NCBI GenBank assembly: GCA_947496175.1
Contig: CANMBU010000004.1
Coordinates: forward strand, 1-64,000
Length of the DNA stretch: 64,000 nt
Reading direction: 5' to 3'
Source: an uncultured Roseovarius sp.
GTDB taxonomy: Bacteria; Pseudomonadota; Alphaproteobacteria; Rhodobacterales; Rhodobacteraceae
Part shown: in pieces, positions 55,988 through 64,000 of the stretch
How the letters are laid out: every line of letters starts with the position of its first letter
Numbering within the stretch: the first letter of the stretch is position 1
Made by a program: the position numbers and the translations under genes
The notes under the pieces: model-generated
Told to the model about the DNA's origin: nothing
The model's input: only the letters and a program-made list of their open reading frames with translations
Databases searched by the model: none

Positions 55988-56866
55988 CTAGCTCTCGCCG
56001 AGGCGACCCAGCAAATAATGACCATAGTCATTCTTTTGGAATTTCTCGGCCCGGTCGCGCAATTCAGCAGCGCTGATCCAGCCTTGTTCAAAGGCGATCT
56101 CGTCGGGAGAGCCGGTTTGCAATCCCTGCCGCTCCTCCAGGGTTCGCACGAAATTCCCGGCATCAAGAAGAGAGCCATGCGTGCCAGTATCGAGCCAGGC
56201 ATAGCCACGACCCATTCGCTGTACATCGAGCAAACCGTCTTGCAGATAGCTTTCCAATAGCGTGGTAATTTCCAACTCGCCGCGGTCTGATGGTTTGACC
56301 TTGCGCGCGCGCTCTGGTGCAGTGCCGTCAAGGAAATAGAGCCCTGTGACCGCGTAGTTCGACGGCGGCTTGGACGGTTTTTCGATGATCTGAGTGACAT
56401 GGCCATCGGCATCAAATCCCACCACACCATAGCGCTCTGGATCGGCCACGTTATACCCAAAGACCGTGCCGCCCTTGGTGATCTGGTCAGCTTCCTGCAA
56501 AAGCTTGGTCAGCCCATGTCCAAAGAAGATGTTGTCCCCCAGCACCATCGCTGAGGGGGCACCACCGAGGAACTCATCAGCCAGCAGATAAGCCTGTGCC
56601 AGACCGTCCGGGGATGGTTGTTCGATGTAGGTCAGGTTCAAGCCCCATTGGCTGCCATCATCAAGCGTGCGCTTGAACTGATCCTGATCCTGCGGCGTGG
56701 TGATGACGGCAATATCGCGAATACCCGCCAGCATGAGCACGGAGAGCGGATAGTAGATCATTGGCTTGTCATAAATCGGAAGGATTTGTTTCGATACCCC
56801 AATGGTGATTGGGTAAAGTCGGGTTCCGGATCCGCCAGCGAGGATGATGCCCTTGCGCGATGTCAT
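55988..56866 (-). CDS. rmlA: Glucose-1-phosphate thymidylyltransferase
   Basis: The 292-aa nucleotidyltransferase makes dTDP-glucose from dTTP and glucose-1-phosphate, the first step of dTDP-L-rhamnose synthesis. The activator/phosphate loop is LAGGSGTRLYPIT, then SKQILPIYDKPMIYYPLS, and the metal site VLGDNIFFGHG. Length is typical. A strong AGGAGCAGAC precedes the ATG. It is the last of four leftward rml genes in the order rmlC-rmlB-rmlD-rmlA. Confidence 0.97.
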   Translation of the reverse strand: MTSRKGIILAGGSGTRLYPITIGVSKQILPIYDKPMIYYPLSVLMLAGIRDIAVITTPQDQDQFKRTLDDGSQWGLNLTYIEQPSPDGLAQAYLLADEFLGGAPSAMVLGDNIFFGHGLTKLLQEADQITKGGTVFGYNVADPERYGVVGFDADGHVTQIIEKPSKPPSNYAVTGLYFLDGTAPERARKVKPSDRGELEITTLLESYLQDGLLDVQRMGRGYAWLDTGTHGSLLDAGNFVRTLEERQGLQTGSPDEIAFEQGWISAAELRDRAEKFQKNDYGHYLLGRLGES

Positions 56867-56895
56867 TGTCTGCTCCTATACGCCCCCGAGATTGC

Positions 56896-57747
56896 TTAGC
56901 TCAAAGATGCCAATTCCGCTAGCACATCGGCCAGATCGGATGTCCAGTTGGGTCGGGTGATGCCAAACTGCGATTGCAGACTGCTACAATCCATCCGCGA
57001 GTTGCCTGGCCGCGCGGCTGGCGTTGGATACTCCGACGTGGGGATGGCGTGAATGGTCATTGGCTTGCCAACTTGTGCGAAAATTTCAGTGGCAAAGCTG
57101 TGCCAACTGATGTCCGGTGTGCCAGAACAATGATAGGTGCCGGATTTGTCAGGCGCTTTGCCAAGCTGATCTGCGAGGCTCAAACAGGCCTTAGCAATCG
57201 ACCGTGCAGAGGTTGGCCCACCGATTTGATCATCGACGACCTTCAACTCGTCGCGTGCCTCAGAGACGCGCAGCATGGTTTTCACAAAGTTGTTGCCATG
57301 CGCAGAGAAAACCCAGGACGTGCGTAAGATGGCATGTGTTGACCCGCTTGCGCGGACAAGCTCTTCGCCTTTGAGTTTGCTGCGCCCATATGCACCCAAA
57401 GGATTGGTTTGAGCATCTGGCGAAAACGGTTCCTCTCCTTGACCATCGAATACGTAGTCGGTCGAGATATGCACGAAAGGAATGCCCAACTCGGCGCAAG
57501 CCTTGGCCATTGCGCCGGGTGTGTGGCCGTTGATAGTCGTGGCGAGGGCTTCTTCCTCTTCGGCACGGTCCACTGCGGTGTAGGCTGCGGCGTTGATCAC
57601 GGCACTGGGGCGGGTCGTACGAATGACGTCTGCGCAAGCCGAGGGGTTGCTGAGATCGGCCTGATCCCGACCCAGGCAAGTGGCATCAGAAAGACGCGAC
57701 AACTCTGTTGAGACCTGACCGGTTTTGCCGAATACGAGAAGCGTCAT
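56896..57747 (-). CDS. rmlD: dTDP-4-dehydrorhamnose reductase
   Basis: The 283-aa NAD(P)H-dependent reductase forms dTDP-L-rhamnose. It shows VFGKTGQVSTELSRL as the dinucleotide loop, NAAAYTAVDRAEEEE, HISTDYVFDG with the catalytic-site region and YGRSKLKGEELVR with the YXXXK pair. rmlB ends 22 bases upstream, and rmlA starts 30 bases downstream. Confidence 0.96.
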   Translation of the reverse strand: MTLLVFGKTGQVSTELSRLSDATCLGRDQADLSNPSACADVIRTTRPSAVINAAAYTAVDRAEEEEALATTINGHTPGAMAKACAELGIPFVHISTDYVFDGQGEEPFSPDAQTNPLGAYGRSKLKGEELVRASGSTHAILRTSWVFSAHGNNFVKTMLRVSEARDELKVVDDQIGGPTSARSIAKACLSLADQLGKAPDKSGTYHCSGTPDISWHSFATEIFAQVGKPMTIHAIPTSEYPTPAARPGNSRMDCSSLQSQFGITRPNWTSDLADVLAELASLS

Positions 57748-57768
57748 TTCTGTTTGGTCCTTACCAAT

Positions 57769-58818
57769 TCAACCAGTGCCGAGACGTTTTCCAACGCCAT
57801 CGCGGTTGAGCAGAGCCTGCCACCAGGCTTCGTTGTCGAGATACCATTTTACCGTTTTCCGTAGGCCTTCCTCGACCGTCACAGAAGGGCGCCAGCCCAG
57901 CTCTTTGCTAATACGACTTGGGTCAATGGCATAACGGGCATCGTGCCCCGGCCGGTCAGTGACAAATTCAATCTGATCTGCATAGAGTTTGCCATCGCTG
58001 CGCGGGCGCAAGTCATCAAGGATACCGCAGAGCGTTTTCACCAATTCCAGGTTTGTGCGCTCGTTCTCTCCGCCAATGTTATAGGACCGACCAAGGGTGC
58101 CTTTCTCCAGCACAAGCAAAAGCGCATCGGCGTGGTCTTCAACATAGAGCCAGTCCCGGATGTTCGAGCCATCGCCATAGATCGGAAGAGGCTTGCCACC
58201 AAGTGCATTAAGGATCGTGACCGGGATCAGCTTTTCCGGGAAGTGGTAAGGGCCGTAGTTGTTTGAGCAGTTGGTCAGAACAACCGGCAGACCATAGGTT
58301 TCCTGCCAGGCGCGGACCAGATGGTCGGATGCGGCCTTGGATGCGGAATACGGACTGCGCGGGTCATAGGGTGTGGATTCCGTAAACTGCACAGATGGGT
58401 CATCTGGCAATGAGCCATATACTTCGTCTGTAGAAATATGATGAAACCGGAAAGTATCCGTTTTGCCCGCTTGCACCCAATATGCGCGCGCGGCCTCTAG
58501 CATGTTGTAGGTGCCGGTGATGTTGGTCTCGATGAAATCGCCAGGGCCATCAATCGACCGGTCCACGTGACTTTCGGCGGCCAAGTGCATAACGGCATCT
58601 GGCTGATGAGTCGAAAAAATGCGGTCGAGTGCTGTGCGGTCGCGGATATCGACATGTTCAAAATTGTAGAGGTTGCTTTGAGCGGCATCGGCCACATTGT
58701 CGAGACAGGCCGCGTAGGTCAGTGCATCAAGGTTGACCACTTCATGCCCACGCGCGACGGCAAGACGCACAACCGCTGATCCGATAAAACCGGCACCGCC
58801 AGTGACAAGGATTTTCAT
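57769..58818 (-). CDS. rmlB: dTDP-glucose 4,6-dehydratase
   Basis: From ATG 58818 the product is 349 aa. It converts dTDP-glucose to dTDP-4-keto-6-deoxyglucose. The Rossmann loop [42 protein letters not shown] and the catalytic [15 protein letters not shown] are present, with the conserved [19 protein letters not shown] three codons earlier gives a less typical start. rmlC ends five bases upstream. Confidence 0.97.
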   Translation of the reverse strand: MKILVTGGAGFIGSAVVRLAVARGHEVVNLDALTYAACLDNVADAAQSNLYNFEHVDIRDRTALDRIFSTHQPDAVMHLAAESHVDRSIDGPGDFIETNITGTYNMLEAARAYWVQAGKTDTFRFHHISTDEVYGSLPDDPSVQFTESTPYDPRSPYSASKAASDHLVRAWQETYGLPVVLTNCSNNYGPYHFPEKLIPVTILNALGGKPLPIYGDGSNIRDWLYVEDHADALLLVLEKGTLGRSYNIGGENERTNLELVKTLCGILDDLRPRSDGKLYADQIEFVTDRPGHDARYAIDPSRISKELGWRPSVTVEEGLRKTVKWYLDNEAWWQALLNRDGVGKRLGTG

Positions 58819-58823
58819 TATCT

Positions 58824-59387
58824 TCAATCCACGTAAGAAAAGGGCGTCTCAAAATCGCGCAAGAGCGGCGCAGCGGCATCTTTTTCGGATAGAATAGGGT
58901 CTCTATCAAGTCCCCACTCGATACCGATATCAGGATCATCAAACCGCACGGCGCCATCACATTCGGGCGCATAGTAGTCTGAACACTTGTAAATAATTTC
59001 GGTTTCGGGCGTCAGAGCAGCAAATCCGTGCAGGAAACCTTCTGGGATAAGAAGCTGTTTGCCGTTTTCAAAGCTCAGCTCGTAGCCCACCCATTGACCG
59101 TAGGTTGTGCTTCCCTTGCGAATGTCCACAGCGACGTCAAAAAGAGCGCCTCGCCCACAGCGCACCAGCTTGGCCTGCGCATGAGGCGGCGATTGAAAAT
59201 GCAGGCCGCGAACAGTGCCGACTTCTTTGGAAAGTGAGTGATTGTCCTGTACAAACTCGATATCGATGCCGTGTTCCGACATGCGTGATTTATTCCAGCT
59301 TTCGCAGAAAAAACCACGGTGATCGCCAAAACGGCGCGGCTCCAGCAGCAAGACACCCGGAAGGGCGGTTTCAGTAACTGTTAACAT
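58824..59387 (-). CDS. rmlC: dTDP-4-dehydrorhamnose 3,5-epimerase
   Basis: ATG 59387 has GAGGG seven bases upstream and gives 187 aa. The cupin-fold epimerase has [57 protein letters not shown] and [13 protein letters not shown], all conserved in RmlC. First gene of the leftward dTDP-rhamnose operon. It diverges from manC over a 162-base AT-rich gap that must hold both promoters. Confidence 0.97.
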   Translation of the reverse strand: MLTVTETALPGVLLLEPRRFGDHRGFFCESWNKSRMSEHGIDIEFVQDNHSLSKEVGTVRGLHFQSPPHAQAKLVRCGRGALFDVAVDIRKGSTTYGQWVGYELSFENGKQLLIPEGFLHGFAALTPETEIIYKCSDYYAPECDGAVRFDDPDIGIEWGLDRDPILSEKDAAAPLLRDFETPFSYVD

Positions 59388-59549
59388 ACACAAACCCTCA
59401 TACGCGCGAGATCACTTATAAAAACGTCCCAAGTAAGGCAAATTTTTAATAAATGTTAAGCAAGTCTTGTAAATTTTCATGTCGTTTATCATGGAATTCA
59501 GTCGTGATATACCGTCGTTGTGAATGGAATATGAAAGATTGAGGTGTCC
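59388..59549. promoter_or_regulatory. Divergent AT-rich control region of rmlC and manC
   Basis: The 162 bases between two divergent starts are clearly richer in A and T than the genes on either side (for example TTTTTAATAAATGTTAAG). Any promoters of the rml operon and of manC must lie here. I cannot assign -35/-10 pairs with confidence and see no strong inverted repeat. Confidence 0.4.
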
Positions 59550-60989
59550 ATGGGTCGCATTAAACCCGCAGTGCTTTGCGGCGGGACGGGCACACGTCTC
59601 TGGCCGTTGTCGCGCAAAAGCTTTCCAAAGCAGTTTTCTGACATTGTAGGCGGCGAGAGCCTGTTTCAGGCCTGTGCGCGCCGGTTGAAGGATGCCGGAA
59701 TGGATGCGCCTTTGGTGCTGACCAACTCCGATTTCCGCTTCATCGTGACAGAGCAGTTGATGTCGGTGGGTATTGATCCGGGCGCGGTTTTGATTGAACC
59801 GGCCCCCCGCAACACGGCACCTGCGGTTCTGGCTGCGGCGCTCTATGCAATGCAGGAGGATGCCGATGCGCTTGTCCTTGTGGTCCCCTCGGATCACGTC
59901 ATTGCAGATGCCGAAGCGTTCGGCGCAGCAGTTGAGGCCGGGCGTGTTGCGGCGGAGGCCGGTCAAATCGTGACGTTTGGCATAACGCCGGGCTATCCTG
60001 AGACGGGTTATGGTTATCTGGAGCTTGAAAACAAACCAGACGGATCCGGTGATCCCATCGACCTGCGTCGTTTTGTGGAAAAGCCCGATCTTGCGACCGC
60101 TGAAGACATGGTCAAAAGTGGCACGTTCCTTTGGAACGCCGGGATTTTTCTCTTCTCGGCGAAAGTCATTCTGGCCGCTTATGAGGCGCACGCACCTGAG
60201 ATGCGTGCGCTGGTGAAAGCGGCGATTGAAGATGCTGAGGCGGACCTTGGTTTCTTGCGCCTTGCCGCTGAACCATGGGAGAAATGCGAAGACCTCTCGG
60301 TGGACTATGCCGTGATGGAGAAGGCCGGGAACCTTTCGGTGGTGCCCTATTCATCACATTGGTCTGATCTTGGCAGCTGGAAAGCTGTGCTGGATGAAAG
60401 CGATCAGGATGAGAACGGTGTCGCCTTGTGTGGCCCGGCGACGGCGATTGACTGTAAGGACGTGCTTTTGCGCTCCGAAAGTGACGGGCTAGAGCTAGTC
60501 GGCATCGGATTGGAAAACATTATGGTTGTGGCGATGCCGGATGCCGTTCTGGTGGCGGACAAGGACCGCGCGCAGGATGTCGGCCGTGTGGTCAAAGAAC
60601 TGAAGGCCAAGGGTGTGTCGCAAGCCGAGGAATTTGCCCGCGATCACCGCCCCTGGGGCTATTTCGAAACGCTTGCTCTGGCGGACCGGTTTCAGGTGAA
60701 GCGCATCGTGGTGAAACCTGGCGGGCGGCTCTCGCTACAAAGCCACGTCCACCGTGCCGAACACTGGATCGTTGTTGAAGGAACGGCACAGGTCACCATC
60801 GGTGAAAACGTGAAGCTCGTGGCCGAAAACCAGTCGGTCTATGTGCCTCTGGGTGAAAAACACCGGCTGGAAAATCCCGGCAAAGTTCCGGTGACGATGA
60901 TCGAGGTGCAGACCGGCAGCTATCTTGGCGAAGACGATATCGTGCGCTACGAGGATGTCTATTCAAGGGGGCAGGGCGCGCGTGGCTGA
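59550..60989 (+). CDS. manC: Mannose-1-phosphate guanylyltransferase / mannose-6-phosphate isomerase
   Basis: ATG 59550 with GAGG upstream gives a 479-aa bifunctional enzyme. The N-terminal nucleotidyltransferase has CGGTGTRLWPLSRKSFPKQF (residues 10-29), VVPSDHVIAD and the metal-loop FVEKPD. The C-terminal type II isomerase cupin (about 365-475) starts RPWGYFETLA and contains KPGGRLSLQSHVHRAEHWIV. It supplies GDP-mannose and fructose-6-phosphate conversion for glycans. It is convergent with the hydantoinase gene, four bases between stops. Confidence 0.96.
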   Translation: MGRIKPAVLCGGTGTRLWPLSRKSFPKQFSDIVGGESLFQACARRLKDAGMDAPLVLTNSDFRFIVTEQLMSVGIDPGAVLIEPAPRNTAPAVLAAALYAMQEDADALVLVVPSDHVIADAEAFGAAVEAGRVAAEAGQIVTFGITPGYPETGYGYLELENKPDGSGDPIDLRRFVEKPDLATAEDMVKSGTFLWNAGIFLFSAKVILAAYEAHAPEMRALVKAAIEDAEADLGFLRLAAEPWEKCEDLSVDYAVMEKAGNLSVVPYSSHWSDLGSWKAVLDESDQDENGVALCGPATAIDCKDVLLRSESDGLELVGIGLENIMVVAMPDAVLVADKDRAQDVGRVVKELKAKGVSQAEEFARDHRPWGYFETLALADRFQVKRIVVKPGGRLSLQSHVHRAEHWIVVEGTAQVTIGENVKLVAENQSVYVPLGEKHRLENPGKVPVTMIEVQTGSYLGEDDIVRYEDVYSRGQGARG

Positions 60990-60993
60990 TGTG

Positions 60994-62733
60994 TCAGGGC
61001 TTTTGCAGACGAAGATGACCCGTGGCCGCCAGGTCGGGCTGCCCGTCGCGCATCGCGACGCCAAAAAGCTCTTCGGCTTGCGCAGCGCTGTAACGCCCTA
61101 GACGCACATCCTCCGCGACGAGGTCTGGATCTCTCTCAAAGGGGTCTCCATAGCCACCGCCACCGGGTGTCTGCACGCGCACACGGTCTCCGGCAGTGAG
61201 CGGAATGTCCTGCTCTTTTGATAAGTGTTCCGGCGTATAGGCCTGTCCATTGCGCCAGACTGTGACCTTGTTGGGTGCACCGTCTTGGCCACCCAAAGCA
61301 CCCTGTGGCCCAAAGCGGCCATGGTCCATCACAAAGCTGGCCTTGGCCTGTCCGCGCCGCAATTCGAGTTCGTAGTCGAGCCCAAATCCCCCGCGCTGCA
61401 AACCCGCGCCACCCGATCCTTCGTGCAGGGCATAATGGTGATAGAGCACGGGAAAAGCCTGTTCCATGATTTCAACCGGTGGGGCTTTGGAAATGCCAAT
61501 GGTAGAACAGCCGTTGCTGATCCCATCCCCTCCGGACCAGCCGCCGTAACCGCCACCGGAAAGCTGATACATCACAAAATCTCTGCTGCGATCCGGATCG
61601 TGTCCGCCCAGGGCAAAGTTACCACTTGTGCCCGCAGGCGCGGCAGTGACGCGATCTGGAAGCGCCTCAACCAGAGCGGCAAAGACGGCCTCGGCGATGC
61701 GCTGGCTCACTTCGGCAGCACAGCCCGAGACGGGGCGAGGATAATGTGCATCAAGAAACGTGCCTTCGATGCCTGTCACGTTCAAAGGCTCAAACGCACC
61801 GGCGCTGATCGGCACCTCGGGAAAGATATGCCGCATGGCAAGGTAGACCGAGCTGAGCGTGGTTGCGCGTACGGAGTTCATGGGCCCAAGACACGGCGGT
61901 GACGAGCCGGAGAAGTCGAATGTGAGTTCATCCGTGTCACGGGTGACTGCGAGCCTGATTTCCAACGGTTCATTGACCACGCCGTCGCTATCGACCCAGG
62001 CCACGGAGTAATGTGTGCCTTCCGGGATGACCCTGATCGAGGCGCGCATCTGGCTGGCGGCGCGGTGCCGCAGTTCGGCAATGGCCTCGGCCACAACATC
62101 ATCGCCGTAACGATCCATCAAAGCGCCTAGGCGCTCTGCGCCAAGATCGAGTGCCGCGGCTTGTGCCTTGACGTCGCCAATGCGTTGTTCGGCCACGCGG
62201 ATGTTTGAACAGATAATGGCGTAAATCTCCGCATCCATCTCTCCCCGTTTGAAAAGCTTCACGGGAGGCAGGCGCAAGCCTTCCTGCTCCACGGCAGTCG
62301 CAGCGGCGGAAAACCCACCGGGCACAGCACCGCCGGTATCGGGCCAATGCCCGGTATTTGACAGCCAGCAAAAGAGCACGTCGCCGCGGTAGAAGGGCCG
62401 CGCGAACCGGACATCCATAAGATGCGTACCGCCTAGGTAGGGGTCGTTGACAATGTAAATGTCCCCCGGCTCGGGCGCACCGGCACGTCCTTCTGCGATC
62501 ATTTCAATCAGCGTGCGTGTTGAATACTGCATGGTGCCGACAAAGACCGGCAGACCGCCTGCGCCCTGTGCGATAAGCGCGCCGTCCTTGGCGTCATAAA
62601 TCCCATCGGAGCGGTCATTTGCCTCGGCAATCACAGGCGAAAAGGCCGCACGGGAAAAGGCGAGGTCCATCTCATCGCAGACCTGTTGTAACCCGGCTTG
62701 AATGACTGACAGGGTGATTGGATCAACGGACAT
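60994..62733 (-). CDS. hyuB: Hydantoinase B / oxoprolinase family protein
   Basis: From ATG 62733, overlapping the hyuA end by 11 bases, the product is 579 aa. It shows the HyuB pattern LSVIQAGLQQVCDEMDLAFS, YDAKDGALIAQGAGGLPVFVG, DIYIVNDPYLGGTHLMDV, WLSNTGHWPDTGGAVPGGFS and the C-terminal TPGGGGYGDPFERDP. With HyuA it forms an ATP-dependent hydrolase of hydantoins, 5-oxoproline or related lactams. The substrate cannot be told. Confidence 0.93.
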   Translation of the reverse strand: MSVDPITLSVIQAGLQQVCDEMDLAFSRAAFSPVIAEANDRSDGIYDAKDGALIAQGAGGLPVFVGTMQYSTRTLIEMIAEGRAGAPEPGDIYIVNDPYLGGTHLMDVRFARPFYRGDVLFCWLSNTGHWPDTGGAVPGGFSAAATAVEQEGLRLPPVKLFKRGEMDAEIYAIICSNIRVAEQRIGDVKAQAAALDLGAERLGALMDRYGDDVVAEAIAELRHRAASQMRASIRVIPEGTHYSVAWVDSDGVVNEPLEIRLAVTRDTDELTFDFSGSSPPCLGPMNSVRATTLSSVYLAMRHIFPEVPISAGAFEPLNVTGIEGTFLDAHYPRPVSGCAAEVSQRIAEAVFAALVEALPDRVTAAPAGTSGNFALGGHDPDRSRDFVMYQLSGGGYGGWSGGDGISNGCSTIGISKAPPVEIMEQAFPVLYHHYALHEGSGGAGLQRGGFGLDYELELRRGQAKASFVMDHGRFGPQGALGGQDGAPNKVTVWRNGQAYTPEHLSKEQDIPLTAGDRVRVQTPGGGGYGDPFERDPDLVAEDVRLGRYSAAQAEELFGVAMRDGQPDLAATGHLRLQKP

Positions 62734-64000
62734 CTGAACCCCCAATCTCAATCTCGATATTGCCTTGGCTGTCGCCTCTTGCTTGGTCCAGAGGCTCGAT
62801 CAGAACAGTCGTGTCCATCTGTTCAATCACGGCCGGACCGGCGCAGGAAAAGTCGAGAGGCAGATGATCGCGCCAATAGACTGGCGTGTCATGCCAAGTG
62901 CCATCAAAACAAATGCGTCGCGTGCCGTGTTGTGCCTCAGCCAAGGAAGGCTTACGCTCACTGGGGTCAATGAGTTTCGATAGATCAAGCGGCGGACGCT
63001 CTGCTATGACTGAGCAATTCACATTCACCACCTGTGCACGGATTTCCTCCAGCTCGACACGGAAGCGGTTGAAATAGGCCAGCGCGAAGAGATCATGAAG
63101 CGCGTGAGGGCTTATATCGGGGGACTCTAAGGGCACCCGCAAAAGATGGGTTTGACCCACGAATTGCATGTCCACACTAAACAAGTGGCGGATGGCTTTG
63201 ACAGGCAGGCGTTCCGTGTCAATCAACGCGTCGCCCTCTCTCACTTGATCGGCAAAGACCGAGGCAAGTTCAGTCTCCTCAAGAGCATCCACTGGCCGGT
63301 TGATTGTCTGCACAAAATCATGACGCAGGTCTGCGGTGACACAGCCAATTGCATTGGTGATCCCCGGCCGCGCTGGCACCAATACTTTGGGGATCCCAAG
63401 CTCTCTGGCAAGGGCGCTGGCATGAAGCGGGCCGGCGCCGCCAAATGCGAAAAGCGCAAAATCGCGCGGATCGGCACCTAAAGACAATGACACCATGCGA
63501 ATGGCCCCGGCCATCTTGGTGTTGGCCATTTGTATCACGGCCAGTGCTGCGTCGGTGACATCAAGTTCCAACGGCTCGGCCAGCTTCTCTGCAAATACTC
63601 GCGCGACAATATCCGATGCCGTTCCACCGGATTTCACGACACTGTGCGGGTTGAGGCGCCCAAGAATGAGGTTTGCGTCTGAAATCGTGGGTTCTTTGCC
63701 GCCCTTGCCATAGCAAATCGGCCCAGGATCGGCGCCCGCACTCTCCGGGCCGATCTCCAAGAGGCCAGAGGAGGTGACACGCGCAATTGATCCGCCGCCT
63801 GCACCCACGGTGCGGACATCGACCATCGGCACGTGGATGGGCATGGCGTATTCGATCTCAATCTCGTTCGAAACTGCGGGTTCCGAAGACCGTATCAGGG
63901 CCACGTCGGTTGACGTGCCTCCCATGTCATAGGTGATGAGGTTTTCGTGACCGGTGAGGCGTGCCGTATAGGCCGCCGCCATGACGCCAGACGCCGGGCC
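62723..64000 (-). CDS. hyuA: Hydantoinase A / oxoprolinase family protein (partial)
   Basis: The gene runs off the right edge; 425 C-terminal codons are in the window, beginning inside the acetate/sugar-kinase-like ATPase domain. The phosphate loop YDMGGTSTDVAL, VRTVGAGGGSIARV with its glycine-rich metal site, SAGADPGPICYG and FAFGGAGPLHASALARELG are visible. It is the larger regulatory/ATPase partner of HyuB. Stop and hyuB start overlap. Confidence 0.93.
   Translation of the reverse strand, partial: GPASGVMAAAYTARLTGHENLITYDMGGTSTDVALIRSSEPAVSNEIEIEYAMPIHVPMVDVRTVGAGGGSIARVTSSGLLEIGPESAGADPGPICYGKGGKEPTISDANLILGRLNPHSVVKSGGTASDIVARVFAEKLAEPLELDVTDAALAVIQMANTKMAGAIRMVSLSLGADPRDFALFAFGGAGPLHASALARELGIPKVLVPARPGITNAIGCVTADLRHDFVQTINRPVDALEETELASVFADQVREGDALIDTERLPVKAIRHLFSVDMQFVGQTHLLRVPLESPDISPHALHDLFALAYFNRFRVELEEIRAQVVNVNCSVIAERPPLDLSKLIDPSERKPSLAEAQHGTRRICFDGTWHDTPVYWRDHLPLDFSCAGPAVIEQMDTTVLIEPLDQARGDSQGNIEIEIGGSDVR

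Noticed and set aside
1..64000. Search for CRISPR arrays, tRNA, rRNA, transposases, integrases or prophage genes
   Set aside because: No regularly spaced repeats, tRNA-like cloverleaf ends or recombinase motifs were seen; the DUF2793 gene alone does not make a prophage.

Overview
The window is a dense, GC-rich, protein-coding chromosomal segment of an alphaproteobacterium, most probably of the Roseobacter group (Rhodobacteraceae). Family-level evidence for this is the sucD-(small exported protein)-sucA-sucB-...-lpd order, an aapJQMP general amino-acid transporter, an alphaproteobacterial ATP12-type F1 chaperone, a TIGR02302/DUF4175 protein, and the ftsE-ftsX-plsC and yidC-MOSC-engB-argB gene orders. 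The genus cannot be fixed from sequence reading alone. I see no rRNA, tRNA, CRISPR array, transposase or integrase. About 62 protein genes are called; many are joined by ATGA or TGATG start/stop overlaps.

Layout. 1-7912: TCA-cycle block: 3' end of sucD, a small exported protein, sucA, sucB with two lipoyl domains, a lipoprotein, a MAPEG protein and lpd. 7913-11074: a three-palindrome element, then a leftward ftsE-ftsX-plsC-PPOX run. 11245-18958: zinc-ribbon membrane protein, TIGR02302 protein, lysA, argH with two small membrane/lipoprotein genes, a TlpA-like thioredoxin and a small exported protein. 19063-26936: membrane-anchored AraC regulator, ttcA, GGDEF/EAL protein, then yidC-MOSC-engB and argB. 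27024-31001: diiron hydroxylase, Fe-S protein, SixA-like phosphatase, HDAC-like deacetylase, Usp. 31099-35556: leftward aapJQMP operon with leader hairpins, an internal hairpin and a strong terminator. 35765-39950: crcB-rluA family-HAD-ATP12 chain and glycerate kinase. 40330-44271: a small ORF with its own terminator, an SDR, ugd and glmM.

44424-60989 is the most accessory-looking part, a surface-polysaccharide locus. It has a bipartite glycosyltransferase, an O-acetyltransferase, a sulfotransferase, the KpsM/KpsE/KpsT ABC exporter parts, a second glycosyltransferase, an RTX protein, a DUF2793 protein, the complete dTDP-rhamnose pathway (rmlA, rmlD, rmlB, rmlC) and a GDP-mannose synthase (manC). 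With ugd and glmM just upstream, the window encodes supply of UDP-glucuronate, dTDP-rhamnose, GDP-mannose and the UDP-GlcNAc precursor. The simplest reading is an exported capsule that may be O-acetylated and sulfated. The window ends in a leftward hydantoinase/oxoprolinase pair (hyuB and the truncated hyuA).

The points most worth following are the possible sulfated-capsule module, an in-frame TGA just upstream of the RTX reading frame, the coupled hydroxylase/Fe-S/SixA/HDAC cluster, interlocked inverted repeats before ttcA, the palindrome cluster after lpd, and a 46-codon ORF followed by a clear terminator.
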